64,000 nucleotides of DNA from Ignavibacteria bacterium UBA7675 (GCA_002483085.1 DLHF01000017.1:1-64000); one strand, 5' to 3'; positions 25,128 through 34,804 are shown, counted from the first letter of the stretch. The notes: generated by a model from the sequence alone, not told the origin. Made by a program: numbers and translations.

Positions 25128-25996
25128 ATAACCTCTTTCGGATGATATTCATACAGAAGTTGTTCCAGCTCCTCATCCGCTTTTTTAGCTACTCTGTAAT
25201 CGCCATCAAACGAAGAATCGCGATAATCCGCATAGGTGTCCAGCCTGATGTTGTCGTGCCCATGCGCGTGAATCCAAGCTTTCGCCACATTGACGCTGTG
25301 CTCGGTAAAATGGAAAAAATTTGCCGCAGCAACAGCCGATATGTTTTCGCATGCAAGCCCTTCGGCTAAATGCTCTGCATTCCCTACTCCGCCGCAAATA
25401 ATTACCGGTATGTCGACAGCATCTGCTACTTTTTCGCAAATTTCCATATCATACCCAAGCCGGGAACCATCCCGGTCTACAGAATTCAGAAAGATTTCTC
25501 CAGCGCCAAGAGCTTCCACTGTTTGCGCCAGTGCCACAGGTTCTATCCCCACAGCATAGCTCCCCGAATTCGTCATCACTTCATAACCTTCCTTACTCCG
25601 CCGGGCATCAATTGATACAATAATACACTGGCTGCCGAATTTTTCTACCCCCTCGCGAACAAGCTCCGGATGAGTGTGCACCACGGTGTTCAGCGATACT
25701 TTATCTGCACCGGAGTGTATAGCGTCGGTGAGGTCATCAAGAGTACGAAGGCCGCCGCCAACAGTCAGAGGCACTTGGCAGTATTTCGACACACGCCGTA
25801 CTATATCCAGATCAATTCGCCGCCCCTGCCTGAACGCATCAATATCGAGCAGAACAATCTCGTCGATGCCCCATTGATTGAGAAATTCCACAGCTATCTC
25901 CGGTCGGCCTACCGGCAAATATCGCCGAAAACCAATGCTCTGTACAACAATCCCATCCTTTAGCAGTAGACAGGCTATAATTCTTTTTTTCAGCAT
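25124..25996 (-). CDS. wbuZ: HisF-like acetamidino modification protein (AglZ/HisF2, WbuZ type)
   Basis: A 290-residue TIM-barrel protein homologous to HisF. It has LTVGGGLRTLDDL, the VSIDARR segment carrying the conserved Asp, and LNSVDRDGS. The catalytic Asp of the histidine enzyme (CLDVKDG) is replaced by Leu (CLLLKDG), as expected of surface-polysaccharide paralogues. It should be the ammonia-channelling partner of the HisH-like glutaminase, supplying NH3 to the WbuX amidotransferase that turns an N-acetyl group into an acetamidino group. It lies in order wbuX, hisH, hisF, wbuX'. No other his gene is present, so a histidine role is unlikely. Confidence 0.9.
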   Translation of the reverse strand: MLKKRIIACLLLKDGIVVQSIGFRRYLPVGRPEIAVEFLNQWGIDEIVLLDIDAFRQGRRIDLDIVRRVSKYCQVPLTVGGGLRTLDDLTDAIHSGADKVSLNTVVHTHPELVREGVEKFGSQCIIVSIDARRSKEGYEVMTNSGSYAVGIEPVALAQTVEALGAGEIFLNSVDRDGSRLGYDMEICEKVADAVDIPVIICGGVGNAEHLAEGLACENISAVAAANFFHFTEHSVNVAKAWIHAHGHDNIRLDTYADYRDSSFDGDYRVAKKADEELEQLLYEYHPKEVI

Positions 25997-26003
25997 AGGA
26001 GAT

Positions 26004-26627
26004 TTAATGAGTATCGATATAGTTCAGATAGTTGCGCAGTAATTTCAGGCCAGCAGTCTGGCTCTTTTCCGGATGGAACTGTGTAGCAAATATATTACCT
26101 ACTTGTATGGCAGCTACTACTTCCACACCGTATGAGCAGCGTGCAGCCACATAGCCGTCATCGCACAAGAACTGATAGCTGTGGTCAAAGTAAAAGTGAG
26201 GTTCTTTTTCTATACTGCGAAAAAGGGGATCGCGCTTTTCTACGGCAATGTTATTCCATCCCACATGCGGCAGCCTTTCGGTGTGGTCGCATTTCATGTG
26301 CACAACCTGCGCTTCAATCCAGCTCAGCCCCTTGTTATACCCCAGTTCCATCGAACTCTCGGCAATAAGCTGCATGCCAAGGCAAATACCCAGGAATGGC
26401 TTTTTTCGCTCTATTACATTGAACGTAAGTGGCTCTACAAGGCCGAGATCGCGCAAGTTGTCGATGGCCGGACCAAACGCCCCTACCCCCGGCAGCAGAT
26501 AGGCATCAGCAGAGTCGATCACCTCCGCTTCGTTTGAAATCAAAGCTTTACAGCCGAGAAAACCAAGCGCATTGCTTACCGACTGGAGGTTGCCCATCCC
26601 GTAGTCGACAATCACTACTTTTTTCAT
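26004..26627 (-). CDS. wbuY: HisH-like glutamine amidotransferase subunit (WbuY type)
   Basis: A 207-residue class I glutamine amidotransferase. The nucleophile motif is FLGICLGMQLI (Cys about residue 81), the His-Glu pair is in TQFHPEKSQ near the C terminus, and the N terminus has DYGMGNLQSVSNAL as in HisH. It releases ammonia from glutamine for the HisF-like and WbuX partners. It is 7 bases upstream of the HisF-like gene and 11 downstream of wbuX, so all are co-expressed. Confidence 0.92.
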   Translation of the reverse strand: MKKVVIVDYGMGNLQSVSNALGFLGCKALISNEAEVIDSADAYLLPGVGAFGPAIDNLRDLGLVEPLTFNVIERKKPFLGICLGMQLIAESSMELGYNKGLSWIEAQVVHMKCDHTERLPHVGWNNIAVEKRDPLFRSIEKEPHFYFDHSYQFLCDDGYVAARCSYGVEVVAAIQVGNIFATQFHPEKSQTAGLKLLRNYLNYIDTH

Positions 26628-26638
26628 AGTACCTGTTG

Positions 26639-27763
26639 TTATTCAATTTTATACTTTAGCATCCATTCCCCGTTGGCGCCTTTTTCCCATATATCGTGGT
26701 TGCGAAAACGCTCGGCAACGTCCCAGAATTCTTCAACCGTCATGCCAATGTAATCGGCAAACGCTTGTATGAACTTTGGCGAACATTTACCGTCGTACTT
26801 CCTCATGAGTTCTACGCCTTCAGCTCTTGTCATCAGTCCGGATCGTATAGCACCGCATATCTGCTCGGCTGCCTGCCCAATGCCGAACTTCATGTGCTTG
26901 AGCATTTGGTTCACATGAACAAAATCTTCGTCGAGAGCATAATAGTTATAAATACTACCGATATTCTCCGGCTTCGCATCTTCGCCCTCGCGCACTTTCA
27001 TTCCATGTTCAATTGCGATTCGGCTGTTCATTTTGTCGTTGAAGTCGCGTAGAAAATAGCCAATATATACAATGCGTAGATTGCCGCGTTCCATTTCTTC
27101 ATCGGAAGGATAGCGGTACCAATACACGTCCTTTAGCTGCATCTCCGGCGTCATAATCGGCTGGGGATTACCGCCTTGGAGTGTATTCATGTACTTCATT
27201 TTGTTGCCGTCATAATCGCGCGACCCCACTTCGGTACCCCAAGTAATAGCTGGATTCTCGCCGAGCAGAATCAGGGGAATCTGGTAAGCAATCGCCATGC
27301 GTGGCAACGAGGCAAAAAGCGCGAGTTCGGTCGCTTTTGCCCAGTTCCCATATTGCACAAAGCAATTGCGAACTAATGCCTTCGAGGTCTGAGGAGCAGG
27401 AGATATAACAACAGTGTCAAAGCCAAGCGATATGAGATTAGCCAGATTGCTTACACCCCGATCCGTCTGTTGCTCAGGAGGATAGGTACAGCACACAAGC
27501 AATGGCCGCAAGCCTATCTCGCGGGCAAAAAGAGCCTGGCGCAAACTGTCTTTACCACCACTCACGCCAATGATACAGTCATAGCCAGATACATTGTGCT
27601 CTTTTGCCCAGCGTATCACCCCGTCAAGTTGCTGCTTTCTCGCATCCCAGTCGATGCTATCAGGAGGCATTTCGGCATAGCGGCATGGCTGGCACACGCC
27701 TTCATCGTCGAAGACAACCGTTGGCCGCAAATCCGATTCAACACATTTTTTGCACCATCTCAT
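26639..27763 (-). CDS. wbuX: N-acetyl sugar amidotransferase, intact PP-loop (WbuX/PseA family)
   Basis: A 374-residue enzyme. The Cys pairs are WCKKCVESD and GVCQPCRYAE. The PP-loop SGGKDS is complete (IIGVSGGKDSLRQALF at about residues 65-80). The C-terminal DIWEKGANGEWMLKYK matches the family. It should adenylate an N-acetyl sugar and replace the carbonyl oxygen with nitrogen, making an acetamidino group; known substrates include pseudaminic, legionaminic and FucNAc derivatives. Both Pse and Leg pathways exist in this locus, so either could be the target. It is the first gene of the amidino operon. Confidence 0.93.
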   Translation of the reverse strand: MRWCKKCVESDLRPTVVFDDEGVCQPCRYAEMPPDSIDWDARKQQLDGVIRWAKEHNVSGYDCIIGVSGGKDSLRQALFAREIGLRPLLVCCTYPPEQQTDRGVSNLANLISLGFDTVVISPAPQTSKALVRNCFVQYGNWAKATELALFASLPRMAIAYQIPLILLGENPAITWGTEVGSRDYDGNKMKYMNTLQGGNPQPIMTPEMQLKDVYWYRYPSDEEMERGNLRIVYIGYFLRDFNDKMNSRIAIEHGMKVREGEDAKPENIGSIYNYYALDEDFVHVNQMLKHMKFGIGQAAEQICGAIRSGLMTRAEGVELMRKYDGKCSPKFIQAFADYIGMTVEEFWDVAERFRNHDIWEKGANGEWMLKYKIE

Positions 27764-28502
27764 AATTACTCTTTTATATTTTCCGGGCGGACTTCCCGAT
27801 ACAGGCTACCCTGTTGCTGTAATAATACACTCCTGCACACGACGCAGAAAAAAACACTACAGAACATACAAAGACACTGTGCTTTTTGTGCACTACTCCC
27901 TTTTTCTTATTCCCAATGATCGGTAAATCGACAAATTTTACGCGCTTGGATATAGACTCCCTGCCCTTGTTCGGTGAACACTCAGCTTCAAATTCATTGA
28001 GCCCGCAACCATTACCTATACCTATACTTTCCTTGCGGTTGTATTGCTTATGATGGCAATGAAATCTCTGCTAAATGGGAAAATAATATACTGATATTTA
28101 TCCGATTTGATGCCAAAGATTTTGCCTTGATTGATGGCTCAATGGCTTTTTTTAGGCCAAAATCAGCATTTTCACACTTCTTTTGTGTAAGAATTGTAAC
28201 AGCACTGTCTACAACCACACAAAAATCAATTATTTACTGCAAAATACGGCATTTTTTTTTCAACAGCAGCGATATTTCATTGCGCGCACCTTCGTCTCCA
28301 GAGCTTTTCCGCTGGGATTGGTCGAATAGCTTGGCAAGCTCGATATAGCAGCGCTTCTGTCTCCGATCCCGCGTTCCCTCTTCGCACCGCGTTGCAATAC
28401 CGCTTCCTACACATCCGCCCTTCATCGCCCGGGTTCACTGCCGTGCGCCTATTACCCTTCAGATGACTTTAAATAGTTTCGCGATAAGTACCCCGGCCAC
28501 AG
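27764..28502. other. 739-base AT-rich intergenic region upstream of wbuX
   Basis: No credible gene on either strand. It is clearly more AT-rich than its surroundings, with several A/T runs, and it should hold the promoter of the minus-strand amidino operon, but I could not settle on one. Short imperfect hairpins (for example GTGCTTTTTGTGCAC) are present. A weak repeat fragment (R5) lies at its right end. Of all the gaps inside the glycan locus it is the longest, and its composition hints at a leader or an acquired join. Confidence 0.5.
28351..28448 (-). repeat. Dispersed intergenic repeat, copy R5 (degenerate)
   Basis: On the minus strand the 3' box survives as GCAACGCGGTGCGAAGAG, then ATCGGAGACAGAAGCGC. 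The 5' half is not recognisable. It is the most decayed copy in the window and sits between the two large paralogue genes' operon segments. Confidence 0.45.
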
Positions 28503-30422
28503 CTACGACAGGAATTGAATACCGGCCTCGGGCCGTACACGTCCGTTCATAGCACCAGAGATATACTCTCCTACACGCTTTCCTGCTTGGCCATCTATCG
28601 GCCCCACATAACGGGGAGCATAGACATCCAGAAATCGATCCAGAAACGCGTTTAGCTCCCTAGGGTCGTTCTGATTGCACACTATGAGTTCTATGAGCTC
28701 TTTACCAGTGCTCATACGTATTACTTCTTCACCATCCACGCCGTTAAGCGGCGGCTGTACAGCCTCAGGTCTGTAGTATGGATCGAGAAATACAGTCGGC
28801 ACCCCTGCAGTCTGCGATTCAAAGAACGCCGTTGATATATTAGTTACCATGAGGTCCATGTCGTAAATCAGCTCATGAAAAGAACCTCCATTTGAAAAAT
28901 GGACTTTGGACATATCCACGCCTAAAAAGTCGAGTATATATCGGCTGTACTCTACGTTTTCGCCGGGATGCGCACGGTAATGCACTTCAATGCCCATATC
29001 CGCCAGATCCCCAAATATATTCATGATCTCCGCCAGATATTTTTCTTGGTAGGAGAACCGGCTCATGTTGCAGTAAAACCCATCGTTCATCGTAAGGAAC
29101 AACACCTTTTTTATAGCCGTTACTCGTTTTCGCTTTTCAGGCAAATACGGATCGGTAATCGGTGTTCCGAAATTTGCCAGAACCTGCCGAGGCGGTGATA
29201 GAAAATTATCGATATATTGCGGACTGTATTTGGGGTCGCCCGGTGTCACCAAAACATCTGGAGCAATACGCCGCTTAATCACCTTCTGCTCCGATACGTT
29301 ATCGAACAAACCGTGGTAAACAACTAATGTCTTGCAGCCCACCTGTTGGCATGCCAGGATATGAGCCCGGCTGATTGTATCAATTGTATCGATAAACATT
29401 ACCTGCTCGATGTTATACATGCGGATGCTTCTACGCATAGAGCGCATCGCACGGAGCAGATTAGGAATAACATTGTCCACCAGATCACGCAATACTGGCT
29501 GGTATAGCTCGCAATATGTAATACCGTTCAGCTTGTATATATCGCTTTCGCCTTGGCAGTTTTGCGCCATTATCTGACTCTGTAGGCCGCGCAGGAACTG
29601 AGCTGCTGGCGCATCAAGCGCAATGCCTCTGTCCTCTATGTCGAGTACACGCCCGCCCGATAGCAACCACTTTGGGGATTTTTGAAAGAACTTGTAGTTG
29701 TTCGTTATCAGGCGTTTGCCTTCGCCCGGCTCTACACTCTCCAAATTATGGTAGCCAAACACAAACACCGAAGGCTTTCGCAGTATGCGAGCAGGAGCCC
29801 CTAAAGCATTCACACCAAAGAGAAATATGCGCTTCAACTGCGCTTTCAGGCGATCTTGTAGCGACACAGTTTTCGCTCCAGAAAACCACATCGGCGGAAT
29901 GATCGACGGTGCCTCAATTCTATGAAATTGTCGTCCCAACTGCTCTGCGACAAGAGTAGCTGTTCGTACCTTTTGGAAAAATTGCTCGCTCCATCCCTCG
30001 TAATAGCGCTGCGTATTGCCCTGGTCGGTAAAGTCGCAGTAAAAAGCCTGCGCCGTGCTCCAGCGTTCTACTGCTTTACGCATCACTTCGCCGATCTTCA
30101 CAAGGAGATTAACCATGTACTTGCGGGGAAACATATTCTCCACCAGCATGCCAAACGACACATCCTCAAACTCTGTAATATCTCGGCCTTCTACCCTGTA
30201 CCACTCCATAGCAAAGGCGTCGGTAGCAGCATGGAGTTGCTGGTAGCTTTCATCGCTCAGCAGCTCTTCGAGAAAAACTGTGTTGTGAGCGCCGCCCTCT
30301 CTCTGCATCCGCAGCAGAACAAGGTAGTTAAAACAAATCACGACATCCCGTCCTGCAATGTAGTCGCTGGAATCGAGAATCGTGTCAATTGTCCTGTCGT
30401 TCCCTATAAGATAAATGTTCAT
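28503..30422 (-). CDS. Large putative glycosyltransferase, paralogue A
   Basis: A 639-residue paralogue of the 22004-23881 product, alike from N terminus (IYLIGNDRTIDTILDSSDY) to C terminus (YVGPIDGQAGKRVGEYI), with an extra tail of about 13 residues. The same GT-B-like marks are present: FIDTIDTISRAH, TPGDPKYSPQYIDNFL, HYRAHPGENVEYSRYIL and NISTAFFESQTAGVPTVFLD. I chose the ATG at 30422, which has AGAGGA at good spacing; the frame opens 39 codons earlier. It lies upstream of the amidino operon, so the two copies bracket it. The function is probably sugar transfer, unproven. Confidence 0.78.
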   Translation of the reverse strand: MNIYLIGNDRTIDTILDSSDYIAGRDVVICFNYLVLLRMQREGGAHNTVFLEELLSDESYQQLHAATDAFAMEWYRVEGRDITEFEDVSFGMLVENMFPRKYMVNLLVKIGEVMRKAVERWSTAQAFYCDFTDQGNTQRYYEGWSEQFFQKVRTATLVAEQLGRQFHRIEAPSIIPPMWFSGAKTVSLQDRLKAQLKRIFLFGVNALGAPARILRKPSVFVFGYHNLESVEPGEGKRLITNNYKFFQKSPKWLLSGGRVLDIEDRGIALDAPAAQFLRGLQSQIMAQNCQGESDIYKLNGITYCELYQPVLRDLVDNVIPNLLRAMRSMRRSIRMYNIEQVMFIDTIDTISRAHILACQQVGCKTLVVYHGLFDNVSEQKVIKRRIAPDVLVTPGDPKYSPQYIDNFLSPPRQVLANFGTPITDPYLPEKRKRVTAIKKVLFLTMNDGFYCNMSRFSYQEKYLAEIMNIFGDLADMGIEVHYRAHPGENVEYSRYILDFLGVDMSKVHFSNGGSFHELIYDMDLMVTNISTAFFESQTAGVPTVFLDPYYRPEAVQPPLNGVDGEEVIRMSTGKELIELIVCNQNDPRELNAFLDRFLDVYAPRYVGPIDGQAGKRVGEYISGAMNGRVRPEAGIQFLS

Positions 30423-30701
30423 CGTTTCCTCTCTTTGAACCAACATAACTGTAGTCGAGTAGTGCATGACTCCAATGCTGTGCTGGCAGTTCCTTGAAAC
30501 CTGGTGAGAAGAACGCTTCCTTTTCACCGAAGGGGACAACGCTTACAGGGAACCAACCGAAACAACTTAATCTCTACAGGTAAAGCACCTGTTTCTGTCT
30601 TCCATATTTGAAATTTTGAGGGCATAGCAGCACGAAGAGTACACACCGAATATAACCGCCGACAGAGCAGAAGCCGCTACTTATTCTACTCATCAGCACA
30701 G

Positions 30702-31334
30702 CTATTTCTCTAATGTTCCCGGAGTGTAACCTATAGCAGATGCTATTTCGGTATTTGTATTAAGCGCACTTATAAAATCTTCGCGAAGCACCGCTATGAG
30801 TACTACATCATTGTACAGCCCGTGATGGTAGAAAGCCTCGCGCAGCACTCCTTCCTTCTGGAAACCAAGATTATTAGTGAGTGTATTTACCCATTTGTGC
30901 AGACCAGCATCCTGCCCCATCCATATGCGGTGGAGATTGAGCTTCAAGAATCCGTGTTTAAGAATAAGAGCAATAGTTTCCAATCCTACATTTTTCCCAC
31001 GGTGTCCGCTGTCTCCTATCACAATTGATATTTCCGCCGAACGGTGGAACGAGCTAATGTTGTTGAGGCTGACTACTCCAATGATTCGCTCCGATTCACC
31101 AGCGATAATTCCCAGTTGGAGTTTGTTCGGAGTTGTCTGTAAAGACTTCCAGAACTGCATCTGGCTTTCGGGCGTATTCGGGAAGTAGTGGTGATCCAGA
31201 AAGTGAGTTGTTTGCTCATCATTGAACCACCCATACCATCCGCTATCACGGACATCAGCTTCGGTCAGCGCTTTGAGAATGACATTTTTCCCTCTGATAA
31301 AAACGTCGCGCTCGTCGTATAGGTACGCACTCAT
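30702..31334 (-). CDS. GNAT-family N-acetyltransferase
   Basis: A 210-residue RimJ/RimL-type GNAT. The acetyl-CoA loop is about residues 107-118 (GDSGHRGKNVGLET) and the C-terminal motif is NNLGFQKEGVLREAFYHHG. It could acetylate the amino group of a 4-amino sugar, as PseH does, or another acceptor. The ATG at 31334 (MSAYLYDERDV) follows the stop of the upstream gene by 35 bases; the 46 codons before it are not convincing. The 279 bases between this gene's stop and the next gene's start (30423-30701) hold nothing I can identify. Confidence 0.85.
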   Translation of the reverse strand: MSAYLYDERDVFIRGKNVILKALTEADVRDSGWYGWFNDEQTTHFLDHHYFPNTPESQMQFWKSLQTTPNKLQLGIIAGESERIIGVVSLNNISSFHRSAEISIVIGDSGHRGKNVGLETIALILKHGFLKLNLHRIWMGQDAGLHKWVNTLTNNLGFQKEGVLREAFYHHGLYNDVVLIAVLREDFISALNTNTEIASAIGYTPGTLEK

Positions 31335-31369
31335 AATTCGCTGTATTATTCGTGAAGAATATGTACTAT

Positions 31370-32443
31370 TTACGCTGAAGTATCTATAGCAAGTTGTATA
31401 ATCGACTGCACCGATTCCTCGCGCACAAAGCGGGGAAAAATACGAGGCGGTGGCAGCGGAGCTTGCATCCACGTGCCAAGAGCCTTTCTATCGTGCAGCA
31501 ACGTCGCCAGCCCAAGCCGTACAGCCGTCGATAATCCCTGCACACGCGCATTCGGCTGGTAGGAAGCAATCGGCGTTCCAATCATTGCGGCTTCTATCAG
31601 TGCAACCGAGATCATGCCGATAGCCATCGCGCTATGCCGCAGTAGCAGATGAAGACTGGCAGTTTTCACAGTGGCCACGACAACAGCTCCAAACTGTTCC
31701 ACCGTCTCTTCACGATCCGACGAAGGATGGAGCTTATTGACAATGAGCACAGGCTGGTCCAGCCTACCTGCTTCGTCGATAATATCGCGCAATACAACAC
31801 GTTCATCAAAACCGAGCGGCTCGCCCATGCTCCCGGCACCAGTAAAATTCGCCCACAATTCCTCGGAGAGAAATGTGATAACAATATGCCCCGGATACCG
31901 GGCGATGCACGAAGGAACTGCGTATTCTATCCCGGAGCGACTGATATCGCCAGCCATCCTTGTCAGCGCAGGATGTCCGGTAATCGCGAGAAGAGACTCC
32001 GGTAATCCTTCGGCCAAAGCCTCCTGCCGGGCAAGGTCATCCATAATTGCGAGTTTGTCCGGCAGATATATCAGCTCACCACGTTCATTTTCAAAGCGAC
32101 GCCGGTAGTTGCTCCACTCATCCAGTACACCGACCGACCACACACCCCGCTTCCGCGCTTCCACTGTCAGTACCCTGTCGATACTTTCGTACCGCGTTGT
32201 GCCGCAGATTACAGCACTCGGGACAAAGCTGTCGAGCAAGGCAGAAGCCTGCTGTAGAGAGGGTATGGAGTTAACAACCACCATATTTTTCCCTACCACG
32301 CTCCGCACTCGTTCGGCATATCGCTGCTCTGTAGCAAACAGAAAGGAAATTTGCTCTGTTTTCCGGAGCACTTCTGCCACTGGCAACAGCACCGAAATCC
32401 CGCCTGCATCAGTGGCACACAACAACAGCCGTTGGCTTTGCAT
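31370..32443 (-). CDS. Putative glycosyltransferase (GT-B-like), unassigned
   Basis: A 357-residue protein. It opens LLLCATDAGGISVLLPVAEVL, like UDP-sugar-binding GT-B or 2-epimerase proteins, and has LIVNKLHPSSDREETVEQF and IGMISVALIEAAMIGTPIASYQ in the C-terminal half. It is of the right size and shape to be a glycosyltransferase or a 2-epimerase-like enzyme, but catalytic residues cannot be assigned. Its ATG follows the aminotransferase stop by one base (TAATATG). Confidence 0.7.
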   Translation of the reverse strand: MQSQRLLLCATDAGGISVLLPVAEVLRKTEQISFLFATEQRYAERVRSVVGKNMVVVNSIPSLQQASALLDSFVPSAVICGTTRYESIDRVLTVEARKRGVWSVGVLDEWSNYRRRFENERGELIYLPDKLAIMDDLARQEALAEGLPESLLAITGHPALTRMAGDISRSGIEYAVPSCIARYPGHIVITFLSEELWANFTGAGSMGEPLGFDERVVLRDIIDEAGRLDQPVLIVNKLHPSSDREETVEQFGAVVVATVKTASLHLLLRHSAMAIGMISVALIEAAMIGTPIASYQPNARVQGLSTAVRLGLATLLHDRKALGTWMQAPLPPPRIFPRFVREESVQSIIQLAIDTSA

Positions 32444-32444
32444 A

Positions 32445-33809
32445 TTAGCGTACCGAGGCCGTAGCATTTACTGCTGCAACAGCGTCGAACACGTCTCCAT
32501 CGTTTGTAGCTGCCAGATGTTTCAAATCATCGGCACTATGTACTACTTTCTCAATAGCGTCGGCATAGTCTTTCATGTCTTCGAGCGTAAGTGGTTCGCG
32601 AACAAGCGGTGTGTACAGCATTTCGTACTCGTGCAAGCGCTCGGTGACTGGGCAAATACCTTTGGAGTAGTCGTACTGTTGCCCAGTGTAGTTAAAGGGA
32701 AATCCTTTGGAACCAATAGCGATCTGCTGCTGATATATTTCATTCAGATACAGAGGCTTCACATAGGCTTCGGCAAGAGGCGTCGTTTCCCAACCGCTCG
32801 GAGCAGGAAGCTCGGCAGATACGGCCTTCAGAAAGAGATTGCGCGGAATGCCGATCTTGGCCGGATCGTAGCGAAGCGGATACATATAGTAAGCATGCGT
32901 AGAGCCTTCCTCCACCGTAGGAACAGCAAGCCCATCTATGGCACCAAGCCGTTCGTTCAGATAGCCAGCAAGCATCTGGCGGTGTTCCAAAAGCGATTCT
33001 AATTTTTGAAATTGTTCATACGCAATCGCAGCTTGTATTTCTGTAAACCTGTAGTTCCCGCCAATGACATTGGATAGATTGTCGAGGTTGAACATGTCGA
33101 GTGCATTTTCGCCGTGATTGCGAATAAGCTGGCTGCGCGCTGCCAGTTCGTCGTCGTTTGTTACTAGTACACCGCCTTCACCTGCGTGGATGTGCTTGTG
33201 GTAGTTCAGACTGAACCCACCAATGTCGCCGATAGCTCCTACCGGGCGTCCCTTGTAATACACACCAGGCGCCTGGGCTGCATCTTCGATCACTTTAATA
33301 CCGCGTGGTCGAGCGATTTCCATAATGGCGTCCATGTTTGCCGGGCCACCAAAAAGATGTACAACGATAATCGCCTTTGTACGCTCGGTAATTCGGGCTT
33401 CAATCGACACAGGGTCTAAACAATAGTTAGCCGGATCAAGATCAGCAAAGACAGGTACACCACCATAGAACAGTGCCGCTGTGGCCGAGGCCGACATCGT
33501 ATAGGGCGAGCAGATTACTTCGTCGCCGGGCTCCACACCAACAGCACCAACAGCTACCATGAGCCCGGAAGTCCAGGAGTTGACGCTGATAGCATGTTTG
33601 AATCCGTATTTATCAGCCCAAGCGCGCTCGAACTTTTTCACCTCTTCGCCGCCGTTAAATGCAGCACCGCCAGCGCCGAGAAAACCCGATAGCACATCGG
33701 AGTCGAGCACGCGCAAAGCAGCGCGCTTTTCAGCTTCTCCCATTGTCTTGCGGTCCGGGAACGGTATTGTACGCACCGGCTTTCCGCCGAGAATTGCAAG
33801 TTCAGACAT
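32445..33809 (-). CDS. DegT/DnrJ/EryC1/StrS-family PLP aminotransferase
   Basis: A 454-residue PLP-dependent aminotransferase. The lysine that binds PLP is in GFSLNYHKHIHAGEGGVL (near residue 205), and VIEDAAQAPG carries the Asp. The N terminus (LAILGGKPVRTIPFPDR) and length resemble the cyclitol and AHBA-type or NtdA-type members more than the shorter (about 380-residue) sugar aminotransferases. It follows a Gfo/Idh oxidoreductase gene by 13 bases; that pair is the classical oxidise-then-transaminate arrangement that adds an amino group to a sugar or cyclitol carbon. The amino donor and product are unknown. Confidence 0.9.
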   Translation of the reverse strand: MSELAILGGKPVRTIPFPDRKTMGEAEKRAALRVLDSDVLSGFLGAGGAAFNGGEEVKKFERAWADKYGFKHAISVNSWTSGLMVAVGAVGVEPGDEVICSPYTMSASATAALFYGGVPVFADLDPANYCLDPVSIEARITERTKAIIVVHLFGGPANMDAIMEIARPRGIKVIEDAAQAPGVYYKGRPVGAIGDIGGFSLNYHKHIHAGEGGVLVTNDDELAARSQLIRNHGENALDMFNLDNLSNVIGGNYRFTEIQAAIAYEQFQKLESLLEHRQMLAGYLNERLGAIDGLAVPTVEEGSTHAYYMYPLRYDPAKIGIPRNLFLKAVSAELPAPSGWETTPLAEAYVKPLYLNEIYQQQIAIGSKGFPFNYTGQQYDYSKGICPVTERLHEYEMLYTPLVREPLTLEDMKDYADAIEKVVHSADDLKHLAATNDGDVFDAVAAVNATASVR

Positions 33810-33822
33810 GATCGCATCCAGA

Positions 33823-34800
33823 TTAAAGTGTGGGCGAATTATATATTTCTATACAAAGTTTCAGTGTTTGCAAGGCGCTTTCGCCAGTCGAAAGCAGAGC
33901 TTCACCGGCTGTAAGAGCGCGATAAATATTAGCAACAGCGTTTGTCAACGATTCAGTCGTTTGTATTTCGCGTTGTACAACATCCGAGAACTCAAAAAAA
34001 CCGGGGTACTTCGTGTTCTCCGTCAATGTAGCATGGGTAATCCACGAGCGCTCCAAGTCTTCGATCAGAATCTTTGCTTTGTCGAAAACAAGTTCGATCT
34101 CAAACAGCGCCATTTTTCTGCCATCGTATCCTTCTACGCTCAGCACAATATCTTCGCCTTTACCACTCATCATGCGTGATGCGGCAGTGATCGTGGCATC
34201 AGCAGGAGTGTAGTCCTGCATCTGGGAGAGAAGCACTCCTGATGTATAGCGCAATGCTACCAAAGCGTTGAGCACGTCTATTGCATGCGAGGCATTGTGA
34301 AAAAAGCCTTTGTAGTATTTGAACCGAGCGGAAAGCAACTGCCCAAATTCGCCTGCGGCAATGCGCTCCCGATACTGCATAATCTCCGGCTGCCAACGGC
34401 GCGAATAATTAACAGCGAGCAACACGCCGTGTCGTGCATAATCGTGCACTAATTCCTCGGCGCGAGCCGACACCAAGCCAATTGGCTTCTCACAAAACAC
34501 GAGCTTCGGATGCCACTCTATACACCGTTGCAGATACTCACTATGCGTGTCGTCTGGCGTGCAAATGCTTATCACGTCTGGTTGCAGATGAGCGAGCGCA
34601 TTCATGTCCTGCGCTGCGTTTGGAATGTTCCAGCGCTGCGCTGCCTGTTCCGCTTTCTGCATGTCTGTATCGCATATTCCAACAACCGCAAACGCACCGT
34701 GCTGCTTGTACGCTTTTACATGCGTGAGCGCATACGCGCTGCCGGGCTGGTCATAGCCCTGTGCAATACCTCCTGCTCCTATCACAACAACTTTTAGCAC
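33823..34800 (-). CDS. Gfo/Idh/MocA-family oxidoreductase
   Basis: A 325-residue NAD(P)-dependent oxidoreductase. The N-terminal Rossmann start is VLKVVVIGAGGIAQGYDQPG, and the conserved EKP motif is FCEKPIGL at about residue 97. I start at the GTG at 34800, four bases after the stop of the SpsF-like gene; the ATG at 34851 would overlap that gene by 47 bases. It probably oxidises a sugar hydroxyl to a ketone for the downstream DegT aminotransferase. Confidence 0.82.
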   Translation of the reverse strand: MLKVVVIGAGGIAQGYDQPGSAYALTHVKAYKQHGAFAVVGICDTDMQKAEQAAQRWNIPNAAQDMNALAHLQPDVISICTPDDTHSEYLQRCIEWHPKLVFCEKPIGLVSARAEELVHDYARHGVLLAVNYSRRWQPEIMQYRERIAAGEFGQLLSARFKYYKGFFHNASHAIDVLNALVALRYTSGVLLSQMQDYTPADATITAASRMMSGKGEDIVLSVEGYDGRKMALFEIELVFDKAKILIEDLERSWITHATLTENTKYPGFFEFSDVVQREIQTTESLTNAVANIYRALTAGEALLSTGESALQTLKLCIEIYNSPTL

Positions 34801-34804
34801 GGTA

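Noticed and set aside
24960..26640. HisH and HisF as histidine biosynthesis genes
   Set aside because: They lie with two WbuX-type genes, no other his gene is present, and HisF has lost the N-terminal catalytic Asp.
28127..28348. Plus-strand frame of 73 codons in the AT-rich gap
   Set aside because: Runs of Phe/Ser from T-rich DNA, no ribosome site, opposite strand to the locus, and overlap with repeat R5.
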